Assembly (NCBI GenBank): GCA_023435985.1
Contig: JAEZKY010000288.1
Coordinates: forward strand, 1 to 13,117
Length of the DNA: 13,117 nt
DNA from: Bacillota bacterium
Lineage (GTDB): Bacteria > Bacillota > Clostridia > Clostridiales > Clostridiaceae
Direction of reading: 5' to 3'
Positions 1 to 6,668 of the stretch are shown here, one piece after another (position 1 is the stretch's first letter; the number at the start of each line of letters is the position of its first letter). The position numbers and the translations under genes were made by a program. Below the pieces are notes generated by a model. The model did no database searches. It was not told the DNA's origin and saw only the letters and a program-made list of their open reading frames with translations.

Positions 1-1
1 G

Positions 2-352
2 TCTAAAGGCAGAGTAGGATGCTTTTTCACTACAGTGATAGTAAGCATTATTACAGCAGCTTTTGGCTGCAGCCAGGCTCTTTCAGTAATTCTTACTCAT
101 ATGCTAATGAAAAAGAATTACGAAGAAAATAATATAGATAAAGACCAATTGGCTTTAGATATTGAAAATTCAGCAATAATCATAGCACCGTTAATTCCTT
201 GGAATATTGCTGTATTAGTGCCATTAACTACTCTTAATGCAGGTGCAGGTGCTATTGTTTATGCATTTTATTTATATTTAATTCCTATAATCAGTATAGT
301 ATATTTTAAATTAAATAGTATGAAAAAAACTGCAATTCAAAATACAATATAA
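2..352 (+). CDS. Na+/H+ antiporter, NhaC family (3' part only)
   Basis: Only the last 116 codons are present; the reading frame is open from base 2 to a TAA at 350-352, so the start lies left of the window. The visible part is a hydrophobic C-terminal half: a segment with AAFGCSQALSVILTHML, a charged loop, then SAIIIAPLIPWNIAVLVPL and a last membrane helix ending in a short basic tail. The small-residue-rich SQAL segment and the LIPWN motif are typical of the NhaC/ArsB-type ion transporter superfamily; NhaC proteins exchange cytoplasmic Na+ for external H+ at the membrane. A GTG at 35 is an internal codon, not a start. Family assignment rests on the visible motifs. The exact substrate is inferred, and malate/lactate antiporters of the same superfamily cannot be excluded from the C-terminus alone. 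Confidence 0.8.
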   Translation, partial: SKGRVGCFFTTVIVSIITAAFGCSQALSVILTHMLMKKNYEENNIDKDQLALDIENSAIIIAPLIPWNIAVLVPLTTLNAGAGAIVYAFYLYLIPIISIVYFKLNSMKKTAIQNTI

Positions 353-366
353 AATATCTCTTATCT

Positions 367-400
367 AAAAAGCTCATTAGAAAATCTAATGAGTTTTTTC
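367..400 (+). terminator. Rho-independent terminator after the NhaC-type gene
   Basis: Perfect 8-bp stem CTCATTAG (373-380) / CTAATGAG (386-393) with a 5-base loop, followed by TTTTTTC and preceded by AAAAAG, so it could work on both strands. It begins about 15 bases after the antiporter stop codon. Confidence 0.85.
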
Positions 401-414
401 GTTGCATTTAATAT

Positions 415-456
415 AATAAGGCAGCTGCTTTATATTTAGCAGCTGCCTTATTTTTT
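415..456. terminator. Bidirectional terminator hairpin between the antiporter and sspH
   Basis: Perfect 15-bp inverted repeat: AATAAGGCAGCTGCT (415-429) and AGCAGCTGCCTTATT (438-452), with an 8-base loop. Its right arm ends 2 bases from the sspH stop codon (455-457), so on the minus strand it is the expected terminator of sspH. A six-T run on the plus strand (451-456) makes it a back-up terminator for the antiporter transcript too. Confidence 0.85.
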
Positions 457-634
457 AATGTTCCTGCAAGTTGTTTACAGATACTTCACGTGATTTTTTT
501 GGGTTATTTAAAAAATGTATGCTGGCAGTATCTGAATTTTCATTCACACCTTCGATATAAATTGGTGTTCCATTATAAGTTACGTTAACCATAGTAGGTA
601 AAGATGAAATTTCTTTTGCACGTTGTTTGTCCAT
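455..634 (-). CDS. sspH: Small acid-soluble spore protein H (SASP-H type)
   Basis: A 59-codon gene, starting MDKQRAKEISSLPTM and followed by VNVTYNGTPIYIEGV, ending NNLQEH. The MD-x-QRAKEI start and the VNVTYNGTPIYI core are hallmarks of the H-type minor small acid-soluble spore proteins, which are about 57-60 residues long. These are made late in the forespore and found in the spore core. The ATG (632-634) has a strong ribosome binding site, GGAGG, 8 bases upstream on the minus strand. Gene end and terminator stem are 2 bases apart, so it is a single-gene unit, divergent from the glycosyltransferase at 916. A sigma-G-like promoter is described separately. It is the clearest sign in the window that the organism makes endospores. 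Confidence 0.9.
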   Translation of the reverse strand: MDKQRAKEISSLPTMVNVTYNGTPIYIEGVNENSDTASIHFLNNPKKSREVSVNNLQEH

Positions 635-672
635 TGATATTGCCTCCTTCTAATTTTTATTAATATACCTTA

Positions 673-702
673 TAGTTTTACCAATTACCATGTTGAATAT
701 TC
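673..702 (-). promoter_or_regulatory. Candidate sigma-G promoter of sspH
   Basis: On the minus strand GAATA (702-698) is followed after exactly 18 bases by AAAACTA (679-673). This fits the loose forespore sigma-G pattern (gnATR, 18-base spacer, cAtnnTA), although the first and third bases of the -10 differ. Transcription would start near 665, about 30 bases before the ATG. Forespore control is expected for this family; the assignment here is pattern matching only. Confidence 0.45.
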
Positions 703-915
703 GTTACAATTTAAAAAAAGTTTATAAATCAAGTAGAATTTTATTTATATTACTGATTATAAAGTTGAATTTAAATTTAATGATTAAAGTTAAGCTTTTG
801 GTAAATTTTAAGAAGACAAAGAAAATATCATAATTAAATTATTAATGGAAAAACTAAATTTATCGTGGCAGTTAATTTTTTTATTATATTATTTAGAGCT
901 ATAGGAGGCGAACAA

Positions 916-2121
916 ATGAAAATTTTAATAACAACAGATACGTATTCTCCTATAATAAATGGTGTCGTTACTTCAATTAATAATTTATATAGAGAATTAA
1001 AATGTAATGGACATGAGGTTAAGATTTTAACTTTGTCAAATACAGGGGATGAAAAGATAGATGGGGATGTGTATTATTTAAAATCAATTAAAGTTGGTAT
1101 TTATCCTGATACGAGAATTATAAATATTATTTTGCAAAATGGGCTTATTAAAAAAATTATTAAATGGAATCCAGATGTTGTTCATTCACAGACAGAATTT
1201 TCTATGATGTTAGTATCTAAATATATTTCTCGTAAATTAAATATTCCACATATACATACGTATCATACTATGTATGAAAACTATCTTAATTATTTATTTA
1301 AAGGAAAAATAATCAATAAAAATGCATGTGCTAAAATAACTAAAATACTTTTAAATAGTCTTGATAGTATTATAGCGCCAACAGAAAAAACCAGAAATAC
1401 ATTAGTGAGCTATGGGGTAAGAAAGCCTATTTATGTAGTACCAACTGGAATAGATCTAAGCAGATTTAAGCAAGAGTTATTACTAGAGGAAAAACAAGAA
1501 ATTCTAGCTAAGTTAAATATTAGCGAGGAAGATAGGATTATAGCGTATATTGGAAGAATAGGGGAAGAAAAAAACATCAGTGAGCTTATAAGATTGATGC
1601 CTGATATTATAAAAGAAATTCACAATATAAAGCTGTTAATTGTAGGAGGAGGACCATATTTAAATAATTTAAAAAGTTTAGTTAAAAAAGATAACATAGA
1701 AGAAAGAGTTATTTTTACAGGAATGATAAATTCTGAAGAGATTTATAAATATTATAAAATAGCAGAGGTATTTGTTACAGCATCATTTAGTGAAACTCAA
1801 GGTTTAACTTATGTTGAAGCTTTAAGCAGTGGATGCCCAGTAGTTTGCAAATATGATCCATGCATAAAAGGAGTAATTGAACAAGGAAAAAATGGCTTTT
1901 CTTATAAGGAAAAGGATGAGTTTGCACATTATATAAAGAGAATATTAAGCGACATTAAGTTAAGAGAAAAAATGAGTAAAGAAGCTGTTATTAATGCAAA
2001 TAAATATTCTAGTGATATTTTTGCGAAAAGTATTTTAGATAAGTACTTTTATGTTGTAAATACTAATAGGGAAAGTAGTATTTCTGGTGCAAAATTAGTG
2101 AATCCTAAACCACAAAAATAA
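916..2121 (+). CDS. GT4 glycosyltransferase, 1,2-diacylglycerol 3-alpha-glucosyltransferase type (LafA-like)
   Basis: 401-residue GT-B fold enzyme. N-terminal acceptor domain opens MKILITTDTYSPIINGVVTS, with HTYHTMYENY at about 114-123. The C-terminal nucleotide-sugar domain has GRIGEEKN (213-220), LIVGGGP (241-247) and the E-x7-E retaining-GT motif in SETQGLTYVEAL (E293, E301). TDTYxPxINGV plus SETQGLTYxEA is the pattern I associate with membrane-associated enzymes that transfer glucose from UDP-glucose to diacylglycerol (alMGS/LafA group), the first step to glycolipids and lipoteichoic-acid anchors. The frame runs back to a GTG at 865, but ATG 916 has AGGAGG 7 bases upstream and starts at the conserved N-terminus. 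A LafB-like partner lies at 6658-7713. The last ~20 residues are polar and probably dispensable. Other GT4 acceptors (e.g. phosphatidylinositol-like lipids) are possible; the lipid acceptor is inferred. Confidence 0.8.
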   Translation: MKILITTDTYSPIINGVVTSINNLYRELKCNGHEVKILTLSNTGDEKIDGDVYYLKSIKVGIYPDTRIINIILQNGLIKKIIKWNPDVVHSQTEFSMMLVSKYISRKLNIPHIHTYHTMYENYLNYLFKGKIINKNACAKITKILLNSLDSIIAPTEKTRNTLVSYGVRKPIYVVPTGIDLSRFKQELLLEEKQEILAKLNISEEDRIIAYIGRIGEEKNISELIRLMPDIIKEIHNIKLLIVGGGPYLNNLKSLVKKDNIEERVIFTGMINSEEIYKYYKIAEVFVTASFSETQGLTYVEALSSGCPVVCKYDPCIKGVIEQGKNGFSYKEKDEFAHYIKRILSDIKLREKMSKEAVINANKYSSDIFAKSILDKYFYVVNTNRESSISGAKLVNPKPQK

Positions 2122-2237
2122 AACATATAATTTAATTTGCTTTCCATCAATGTTAAATTTTATATACATGAAAGTATAAGATTTGTTTAGAAATAAATAG
2201 TGCATTAAAAAGAGCAGCATAGGATGAGGTGCCCCAG

Positions 2238-2930
2238 TTGAAAAAGAATAGAGTATTAAGAAATATTTTTTTTGTAATTACAATAATTTTTATATTTAAT
2301 ATACTAGAATATAATACATACGGAGTTCGAAAAATTACCAATAGTAAAAATATTGCCATATTGGTAGATTTAAGTGAAGAAAGGATTTATTTAATAGATA
2401 AGAATAAGAATTCAATTATAAAAAAATACAGTATTGCAAGCGGAAAAGCAAAAACGCCTTCGCCAATAGGAACATGGAAGGTTATTAAAAAAGATAGATG
2501 GAGTGGAGGTTTTGGTACAAGATGGATTGGACTAAATGTTCCTTGGGGTAAGTTTGGAATTCATGGGACAAATAGACCGGGATCAATTGGATCTGAAGCA
2601 TCTCATGGATGTATTCGAATGTTTAATAAAGACGTTGAGGACTTATATGAATATGTTGAATATGGAATGATAGTAAGTATATATTCAGGGCCAAATGATC
2701 CATTTGAAAATGGATTAGTTACTTTAAAACCTGGAGATAGAGGTTCAGATGTTCTAGGGGTACAAAGAAAAATGAAGGAAAAAGGATATTATCCAGGAGA
2801 GTTAGATGGTATATATGGAGAGGGAATGAAGTTTTATGTAATGAAATTTAGAAAAGATAATGAGCTTTCAATTAGCCATTATATAGATAAAGATTTTTAT
2901 CAGAAACTTGGAATAATACTTACAGATTAA
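2238..2930 (+). CDS. Membrane-anchored L,D-transpeptidase (YkuD) with C-terminal peptidoglycan-binding domain
   Basis: About 230 residues. A basic start (MKKNRVLRN) and one hydrophobic segment (about 10-23) form a signal anchor, so the enzyme faces the cell wall. The YkuD domain spans about 37-151 with the catalytic signature IHGTNRPGSIG then SHGCIRM: His109, His123, Cys125, Arg127. A PG_binding_1 repeat follows (about 162-210: LKPGDRGSDVLGVQRKM, GYYPGELDGIYGEG). L,D-transpeptidases make 3-3 peptide crosslinks or attach groups to meso-diaminopimelate stems. Start choice: the TTG at 2238 has GAGGTG 6 bases upstream and gives the typical MKKNR start; a GTG at 2229 adds three residues but has only a weak AGGA site 4 bases away. 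It lies 116 bases after the glycosyltransferase with no clear terminator between, so read-through is possible. Confidence 0.88.
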   Translation: MKKNRVLRNIFFVITIIFIFNILEYNTYGVRKITNSKNIAILVDLSEERIYLIDKNKNSIIKKYSIASGKAKTPSPIGTWKVIKKDRWSGGFGTRWIGLNVPWGKFGIHGTNRPGSIGSEASHGCIRMFNKDVEDLYEYVEYGMIVSIYSGPNDPFENGLVTLKPGDRGSDVLGVQRKMKEKGYYPGELDGIYGEGMKFYVMKFRKDNELSISHYIDKDFYQKLGIILTD

Positions 2931-2936
2931 ATTTAT

Positions 2937-2959
2937 GAGCTTTTACGAGCTCTTTTTTT
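2937..2959 (+). terminator. Probable terminator after the L,D-transpeptidase
   Basis: Short 5-bp stem GAGCT (2937-2941) / AGCTC (2948-2952) with a 6-base loop, followed by a seven-T run. The stem is short, but the T tract and the position 6 bases after the stop codon support it. Confidence 0.6.
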
Positions 2960-3053
2960 ATGTGTATCAATCACTTTTTATAAGTTTGTGCAGTAAGATG
3001 TATAAAAAACATTTTTAATTCTTTAAATGTGCCTAGAGGAAGTGGTAAGTTTT

Positions 3054-3134
3054 ATGGATGATCCTAAGCATCATAAGCAAGTGAAAATAAAGAAGTTATT
3101 GTCTAAAAATATATTTAGGGTGTACTTGAATTAA
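3054..3134 (+). CDS. Possible 26-codon leader ORF upstream of the Mg-type operon
   Basis: ATG at 3054, TAA at 3132-3134. The product begins MDDPKHHKQVKIKK and is strongly basic after two aspartates and one proline. A purine-rich stretch (AGAGGAAGTGG) lies upstream, but its spacing of about 10 or more bases is poor. It sits in the 5' leader of a metal-transport operon, where leader peptides are used elsewhere (e.g. enterobacterial mgtA). No homologue is recognised. It may simply be a chance ORF. Confidence 0.2.
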   Translation: MDDPKHHKQVKIKKLLSKNIFRVYLN

Positions 3135-3142
3135 ATTTAACA

Positions 3143-3172
3143 GTGTGCACTCTAAAGATAAGGAGGGTGCGC
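3143..3172 (+). promoter_or_regulatory. Hairpin that would mask the ribosome binding site of the 3176 gene
   Basis: GTGTGCACTC (3143-3152) can pair with GAGGGTGCGC (3163-3172): 9 of 10 positions pair, three of them G-U, with one A-G mismatch and a 10-base loop. The 3' arm contains most of the AGGAGGG ribosome binding site (3161-3167) of the GTG start at 3176. Folding would therefore hide it. The leader (2960-3142) shows no M-box, yybP-ykoY or T-box consensus that I can recognise. Confidence 0.4.
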
Positions 3173-3175
3173 AAA

Positions 3176-4402
3176 GTGCAATTTAGAAGTGTTTATTTAA
3201 GCAGGATATTGGACAGAAAAATATATACCTTAAATAATGAAGTTTTAGGAACATTAAAAGATCTGGCTGTTGATGTTAATTATAAAAATCCTAAAGTTAC
3301 CATAGCTGTCGTTAAAACAAAAAGAGGAATAAAGTTTATTGATTTTAATAATATAGATGTTTATAAAGACAAGAAACAGTATATGATGATTTGTAACAAA
3401 GCTATAGGAAAAGAACTGGAAAACTGTCTGCTTCTAAAAAAGTATGTTTTGGACAAGCAAATTATAGATGTGAATGGAAGAAAGGTAGTTAGAGCTAATG
3501 ACATTAGATTAATTATATTAGCTTCAGGTATGTTTATTGCTGCAGTAGATATTGGTCTGGAAGGTATTTTAAGACGAATAGGAATTGCAAAGCCATTAAA
3601 GAGAATAGGTGTAAAAGTATCTAGCAGACTAATGTTGTGGGGAGATATTGAAACAGCATATGCTTCAAGAGACATTTCTCTTTCAAAAACATATGAAAAA
3701 CTTCATACCCTTCATCCATCTGATCTTGCGGATATTATTGAAGATTTTGATGCAAATACAGGAGCAATTATTTTTTCAAGCTTAGATACTGCAAAGGCGG
3801 CAGATGTCTTGGAAGAATTAGAAGAGGATGTACAAATAAGTCTGCTTAGAATTCTCTCTACAGATAAGGCAGCTGATATATTAGAAGAGATGCCAGCAGA
3901 CGAAGCAGCTGACGTATTGGATGGCCTTAAAGAAGATAAGGCAGAAGAATTACTTAATAATATGGAAAAAGAAGCTTCAGATGAAATACGAGAGCTTATG
4001 GAATATGAAGAAGATTTGGTTGGAAGCCTCATGACCACTGATTTTGTTTCATGTCCAAGTCGTTATACTGTAGCTGATGCGGTTAATGACATTAGAAAAG
4101 ATCAAGAAGAAATTGAACAATTTTATTATGTTTATGTTGTAAATGCAGTAAATAAACTTATTGGAGTAGTATCCTTAAAGGAATTAATTGTTGCATCTCC
4201 TACTCAGAAGTTAGAAGAGGTTATGAGTAAGAAAATTATATACATTCAGGATGAAGAAAAAATAAGTGATTTAATAAAAGATATAACCAAATATAACCTG
4301 CTTGCTATGCCCGTAGTTGATGAAGAAATTCATTTAATTGGAAGTGTAAGTCTAAATGATATTATGTTTGAAATAATTAAGCATAATAAAAAAGTTATAT
4401 AG
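3176..4402 (+). CDS. Soluble PRC-barrel / MgtE N-domain / CBS-pair protein, probable Mg2+-sensing partner of the Nramp gene
   Basis: 408 residues. A PRC-barrel-like region opens MQFRSVYLSRILDRKIYTLN and is followed by a second similar unit near 90-112 (VLDKQIIDVNGRKVV). Then comes an MgtE-N superhelical domain (about 178-280) with the repeated pattern LHPSDLADIIEDF, TAKAADVLEEL, TDKAADILEEMPADEAADVL, and two CBS repeats (about 283-341 and 345-402, starting GSLMTTDF and VMSKKIIYI). In MgtE channels the N and CBS domains bind Mg2+ and gate the pore. Here no MgtE pore follows, and a separate Nramp gene starts 15 bases after the stop. The frame extends to a GTG at 3143, but GTG 3176 has AGGAGGG 8 bases upstream. 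The expected role is regulation of, or Mg2+ sensing for, the neighbouring transporter; that is inference from domains and operon. Confidence 0.85.
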   Translation: MQFRSVYLSRILDRKIYTLNNEVLGTLKDLAVDVNYKNPKVTIAVVKTKRGIKFIDFNNIDVYKDKKQYMMICNKAIGKELENCLLLKKYVLDKQIIDVNGRKVVRANDIRLIILASGMFIAAVDIGLEGILRRIGIAKPLKRIGVKVSSRLMLWGDIETAYASRDISLSKTYEKLHTLHPSDLADIIEDFDANTGAIIFSSLDTAKAADVLEELEEDVQISLLRILSTDKAADILEEMPADEAADVLDGLKEDKAEELLNNMEKEASDEIRELMEYEEDLVGSLMTTDFVSCPSRYTVADAVNDIRKDQEEIEQFYYVYVVNAVNKLIGVVSLKELIVASPTQKLEEVMSKKIIYIQDEEKISDLIKDITKYNLLAMPVVDEEIHLIGSVSLNDIMFEIIKHNKKVI

Positions 4403-4417
4403 CAGGGAGGGGAAACA

Positions 4418-5671
4418 GTGAATGAGAAAAGAATAACATGGATAACAAATTTATTAATATTTTTTAGCATTCTAGGTCCAGGAATTATAACTGGCAGTGT
4501 AGATAACGATGCAGGCGGGATTACAACCTATTCGGTAGCTGGTGCAGCCTATGGATATAAACTGCTTTGGGCATTAATTCCATGCTTCATTGTACTCGTT
4601 ATAGTACAAGAGATGAATGCCAGAATGGGAATAGTAACAGGAAAGGGCTTGGCTGATTTAATTAGAGAAAATTTTGGAGTTAGGATAACTTTTTTCATTT
4701 TTATTGGATTAATTATTGCAGATATGGGGAATACAGCTACTGAGTTTGCTGGAATAGCTGGTAGTATGCAGATTTTTGGCGTGAGTAAATATATTTCTGT
4801 ACCGCTTGCTGCTATTGCAGTATGGGTTTTAGTTGTAAAAGGTACTTATAAGACAACAGAAAAGCTATTTCTAGTTTTTAGTTTATTTTTGCTATCATAC
4901 ATTGCCTCAGCATTTCTAGCAAAACCAGATTGGCATGAAATAGGCATGGCTTTAATTCATCCAACCATTGAAACTAACTTTGATTATGTAGATACCGTTG
5001 TTGGTATGATAGGAACAACTATAGCTCCATGGATGCAGTTTTATATGCAGTCAGCAGTTATAGAAAAGGGATTAAAGATAGAGGATTTTAAATATGAAGT
5101 TTGGGATGTTGTGGTTGGAAGCATTATTACAGTAATAGTTGCCTTTTTTATAATTGTAGCTTGTGGAGCAACTCTCAATAAAAGTGGAATTCAAATAGGA
5201 GAAGCTAAGGATGCCGCATTAGCATTGCAGCCTCTTGCTGGAGCTTTTGCTTCTGAAATTTTTGCATTTGGTCTTTTTATAGCTTCAATTTTTTCTGCAA
5301 CAATATTGCCTTTAGCTACAGCCTTTTATATTTGTGAAGCCTTTGGTTTTGAGGCAGGGATAGACAAGTCCTTAAAAGAAGCACCTGAGTTTTTTACATT
5401 ATTTACAATAATAATTTTAGTAGGAATCATAATAATTTTAATTCCAGGAGCACCACTTATTGAAATAACCTTAGGATCACAGGTTATAAATGGTGTATTA
5501 TTACCAGTGGTCCTAGTCTGTATGATGCTTATGGTAAATAATAAAGAAATCATGGGTGAATATGTAAATGGTAGAATAAAGAATGCAATCGGATGGATAA
5601 CAATTATAGTGTTAATTATACTAACACTTATCCTGACCCTTGAACCTTTAGTAGCTATTTTCTTGAGTTAA
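4418..5671 (+). CDS. Nramp-family divalent metal transporter of the divergent, probably Mg2+-transporting type
   Basis: 417 residues, about 11 membrane helices, LeuT-fold Nramp family. Helix 1 aligns as GPGIITGSVDN then DAGG (31-34), where Mn/Fe Nramps have DPGN. Helix 3 has NTATEFAG (105-112) where MntH has TDLAEFIG. Helix 6 has GTTIAPWMQFYMQS (199-212) where MntH has the MPH triplet. The metal-binding Asp (D31) is therefore kept, while the Asn and the thioether Met that favour transition metals are Gly34 and Ala203, and His is Trp205. This is the residue pattern expected of Nramp-related Mg2+ transporters known from clostridia. GTG start 4418 has GGGAGGGG 5 bases upstream; an ATG at 4422 is out of frame. 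It is co-transcribed with the MgtE-N/CBS gene and its last 17 bases overlap the convergent gene. The substrate is inferred. Confidence 0.87.
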   Translation: MNEKRITWITNLLIFFSILGPGIITGSVDNDAGGITTYSVAGAAYGYKLLWALIPCFIVLVIVQEMNARMGIVTGKGLADLIRENFGVRITFFIFIGLIIADMGNTATEFAGIAGSMQIFGVSKYISVPLAAIAVWVLVVKGTYKTTEKLFLVFSLFLLSYIASAFLAKPDWHEIGMALIHPTIETNFDYVDTVVGMIGTTIAPWMQFYMQSAVIEKGLKIEDFKYEVWDVVVGSIITVIVAFFIIVACGATLNKSGIQIGEAKDAALALQPLAGAFASEIFAFGLFIASIFSATILPLATAFYICEAFGFEAGIDKSLKEAPEFFTLFTIIILVGIIIILIPGAPLIEITLGSQVINGVLLPVVLVCMMLMVNNKEIMGEYVNGRIKNAIGWITIIVLIILTLILTLEPLVAIFLS

Positions 5672-6668
5672 TTTTGGGAAGCAGTAAAGTAAATATGCTG
5701 CCTATAGCAATTGACAGATAATAGGTCAATATTCTCCATATAAAAATTGCTGTTATAATTGTACCTTCTTTAAAGAACAGACTATAAATTAAATAAAATC
5801 CACCTTCAGCACCACCTTCAGCACCAGGGAGCGGGATAATTGCCATGAAATTTATTAAAAAGATTTGAGCAGCTATCATTGTTAATATATCGGCAGAATT
5901 AAAACCAAAGCTTCTATAAATACAATAGGGTATAGTAAAAAAAGCTAACCATTGAAGAATTGTAAAAATAGATGCCATAAGGCACATTTTTATATTTTTT
6001 GTTATTAGCAAGGTATTTTCATGAAAGTTTTCTAATTCAGTCTCTATTTTTTTATAAAGTTCCTCAGGTTTCTTTAATAGTTTGAATTTTTCTAATAGTT
6101 TAAATATAAACATAAATATGCCTTTAGTTAGTCTACTGCTAATTGAAAATAAAATCATTAATGCCATGATCATTATATGTACAATGAAGCCAGAGACACA
6201 AAAGTATATAAAATAATTTACTCTTGAATTAAAATAACTAAACTTAAATAAAAATGCTAAAAGTAAAATAATTATATTTATTAATTGATGTATTATAAAT
6301 TTAATCATTAAAATTGAACCAGAAATTCCAGCTGGAATTCCATTTTCAGTCATTGCATATAACTGAGCAGGATGGCTTCCAGCTGAAAATGGAGTAAGAG
6401 CACCAAAATATTGTCCAATCATTTCAAACTTTAAACATTTTAAAAATAAACTATCTATATTATAAAACTTTTTAGTTATTATGTATAAGACGAGTGTTTC
6501 AAATAACCAAAACAGAAGTATGAGCACGAAAGAAGAGAGCAACCATAAGAATATTAAAGTTTTTAAATCTTGGAGTATAGAGTTTAAACCTTTTGTAAAA
6601 AGAAAGAATGATACGAAAATGCAGGCAGAAATAATCATTGCAATTGAATTGAATATTTTATTTTTCAT
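5655..6668 (-). CDS. UPF0104/YbhN-type (LPG synthase TM-like) integral membrane protein, candidate glycolipid flippase
   Basis: 337 residues with about 8 hydrophobic segments. Family motifs: FEMIGQYFGALTPFSAGSHP (81-100) and PLPGAEGGAEGGF (279-291), which correspond to the conserved P-x-G-x-G and GGxEGGF elements of the lysylphosphatidylglycerol synthase transmembrane/AglD/YbhN superfamily. The soluble aminoacyl-transferase domain of MprF is absent, so it is not a lipid aminoacylase. Members are thought to move or help transfer lipid-linked groups across the membrane. Start ATG 6668 has AGGAG 8 bases upstream and lies inside the end of the LafB-like gene (11-base overlap), so translational coupling is likely. 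That ties it to glycolipid synthesis; the flippase role is inference. The stop lies 17 bases inside the convergent Nramp gene. Confidence 0.8.
   Translation of the reverse strand: MKNKIFNSIAMIISACIFVSFFLFTKGLNSILQDLKTLIFLWLLSSFVLILLFWLFETLVLYIITKKFYNIDSLFLKCLKFEMIGQYFGALTPFSAGSHPAQLYAMTENGIPAGISGSILMIKFIIHQLINIIILLLAFLFKFSYFNSRVNYFIYFCVSGFIVHIMIMALMILFSISSRLTKGIFMFIFKLLEKFKLLKKPEELYKKIETELENFHENTLLITKNIKMCLMASIFTILQWLAFFTIPYCIYRSFGFNSADILTMIAAQIFLINFMAIIPLPGAEGGAEGGFYLIYSLFFKEGTIITAIFIWRILTYYLSIAIGSIFTLLLPKINSRK

Noticed and set aside
2153..2359. Minus-strand 68-codon frame
   Set aside because: Antisense to the start of the L,D-transpeptidase, Phe/Ile-rich from AT-rich DNA, no family features.
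2960..3142. M-box, manganese (yybP-ykoY), T-box or NiCo riboswitch in the leader of the metal operon
   Set aside because: None of their conserved cores could be found by eye; only local hairpins are visible.
3361..4038. Two minus-strand open frames (3361-3675 and 3712-4038) of about 105 codons each
   Set aside because: They are antisense to the PRC/MgtE-N/CBS gene; the serine/alanine-rich products mirror its repeated acidic helices and have no ribosome binding site.
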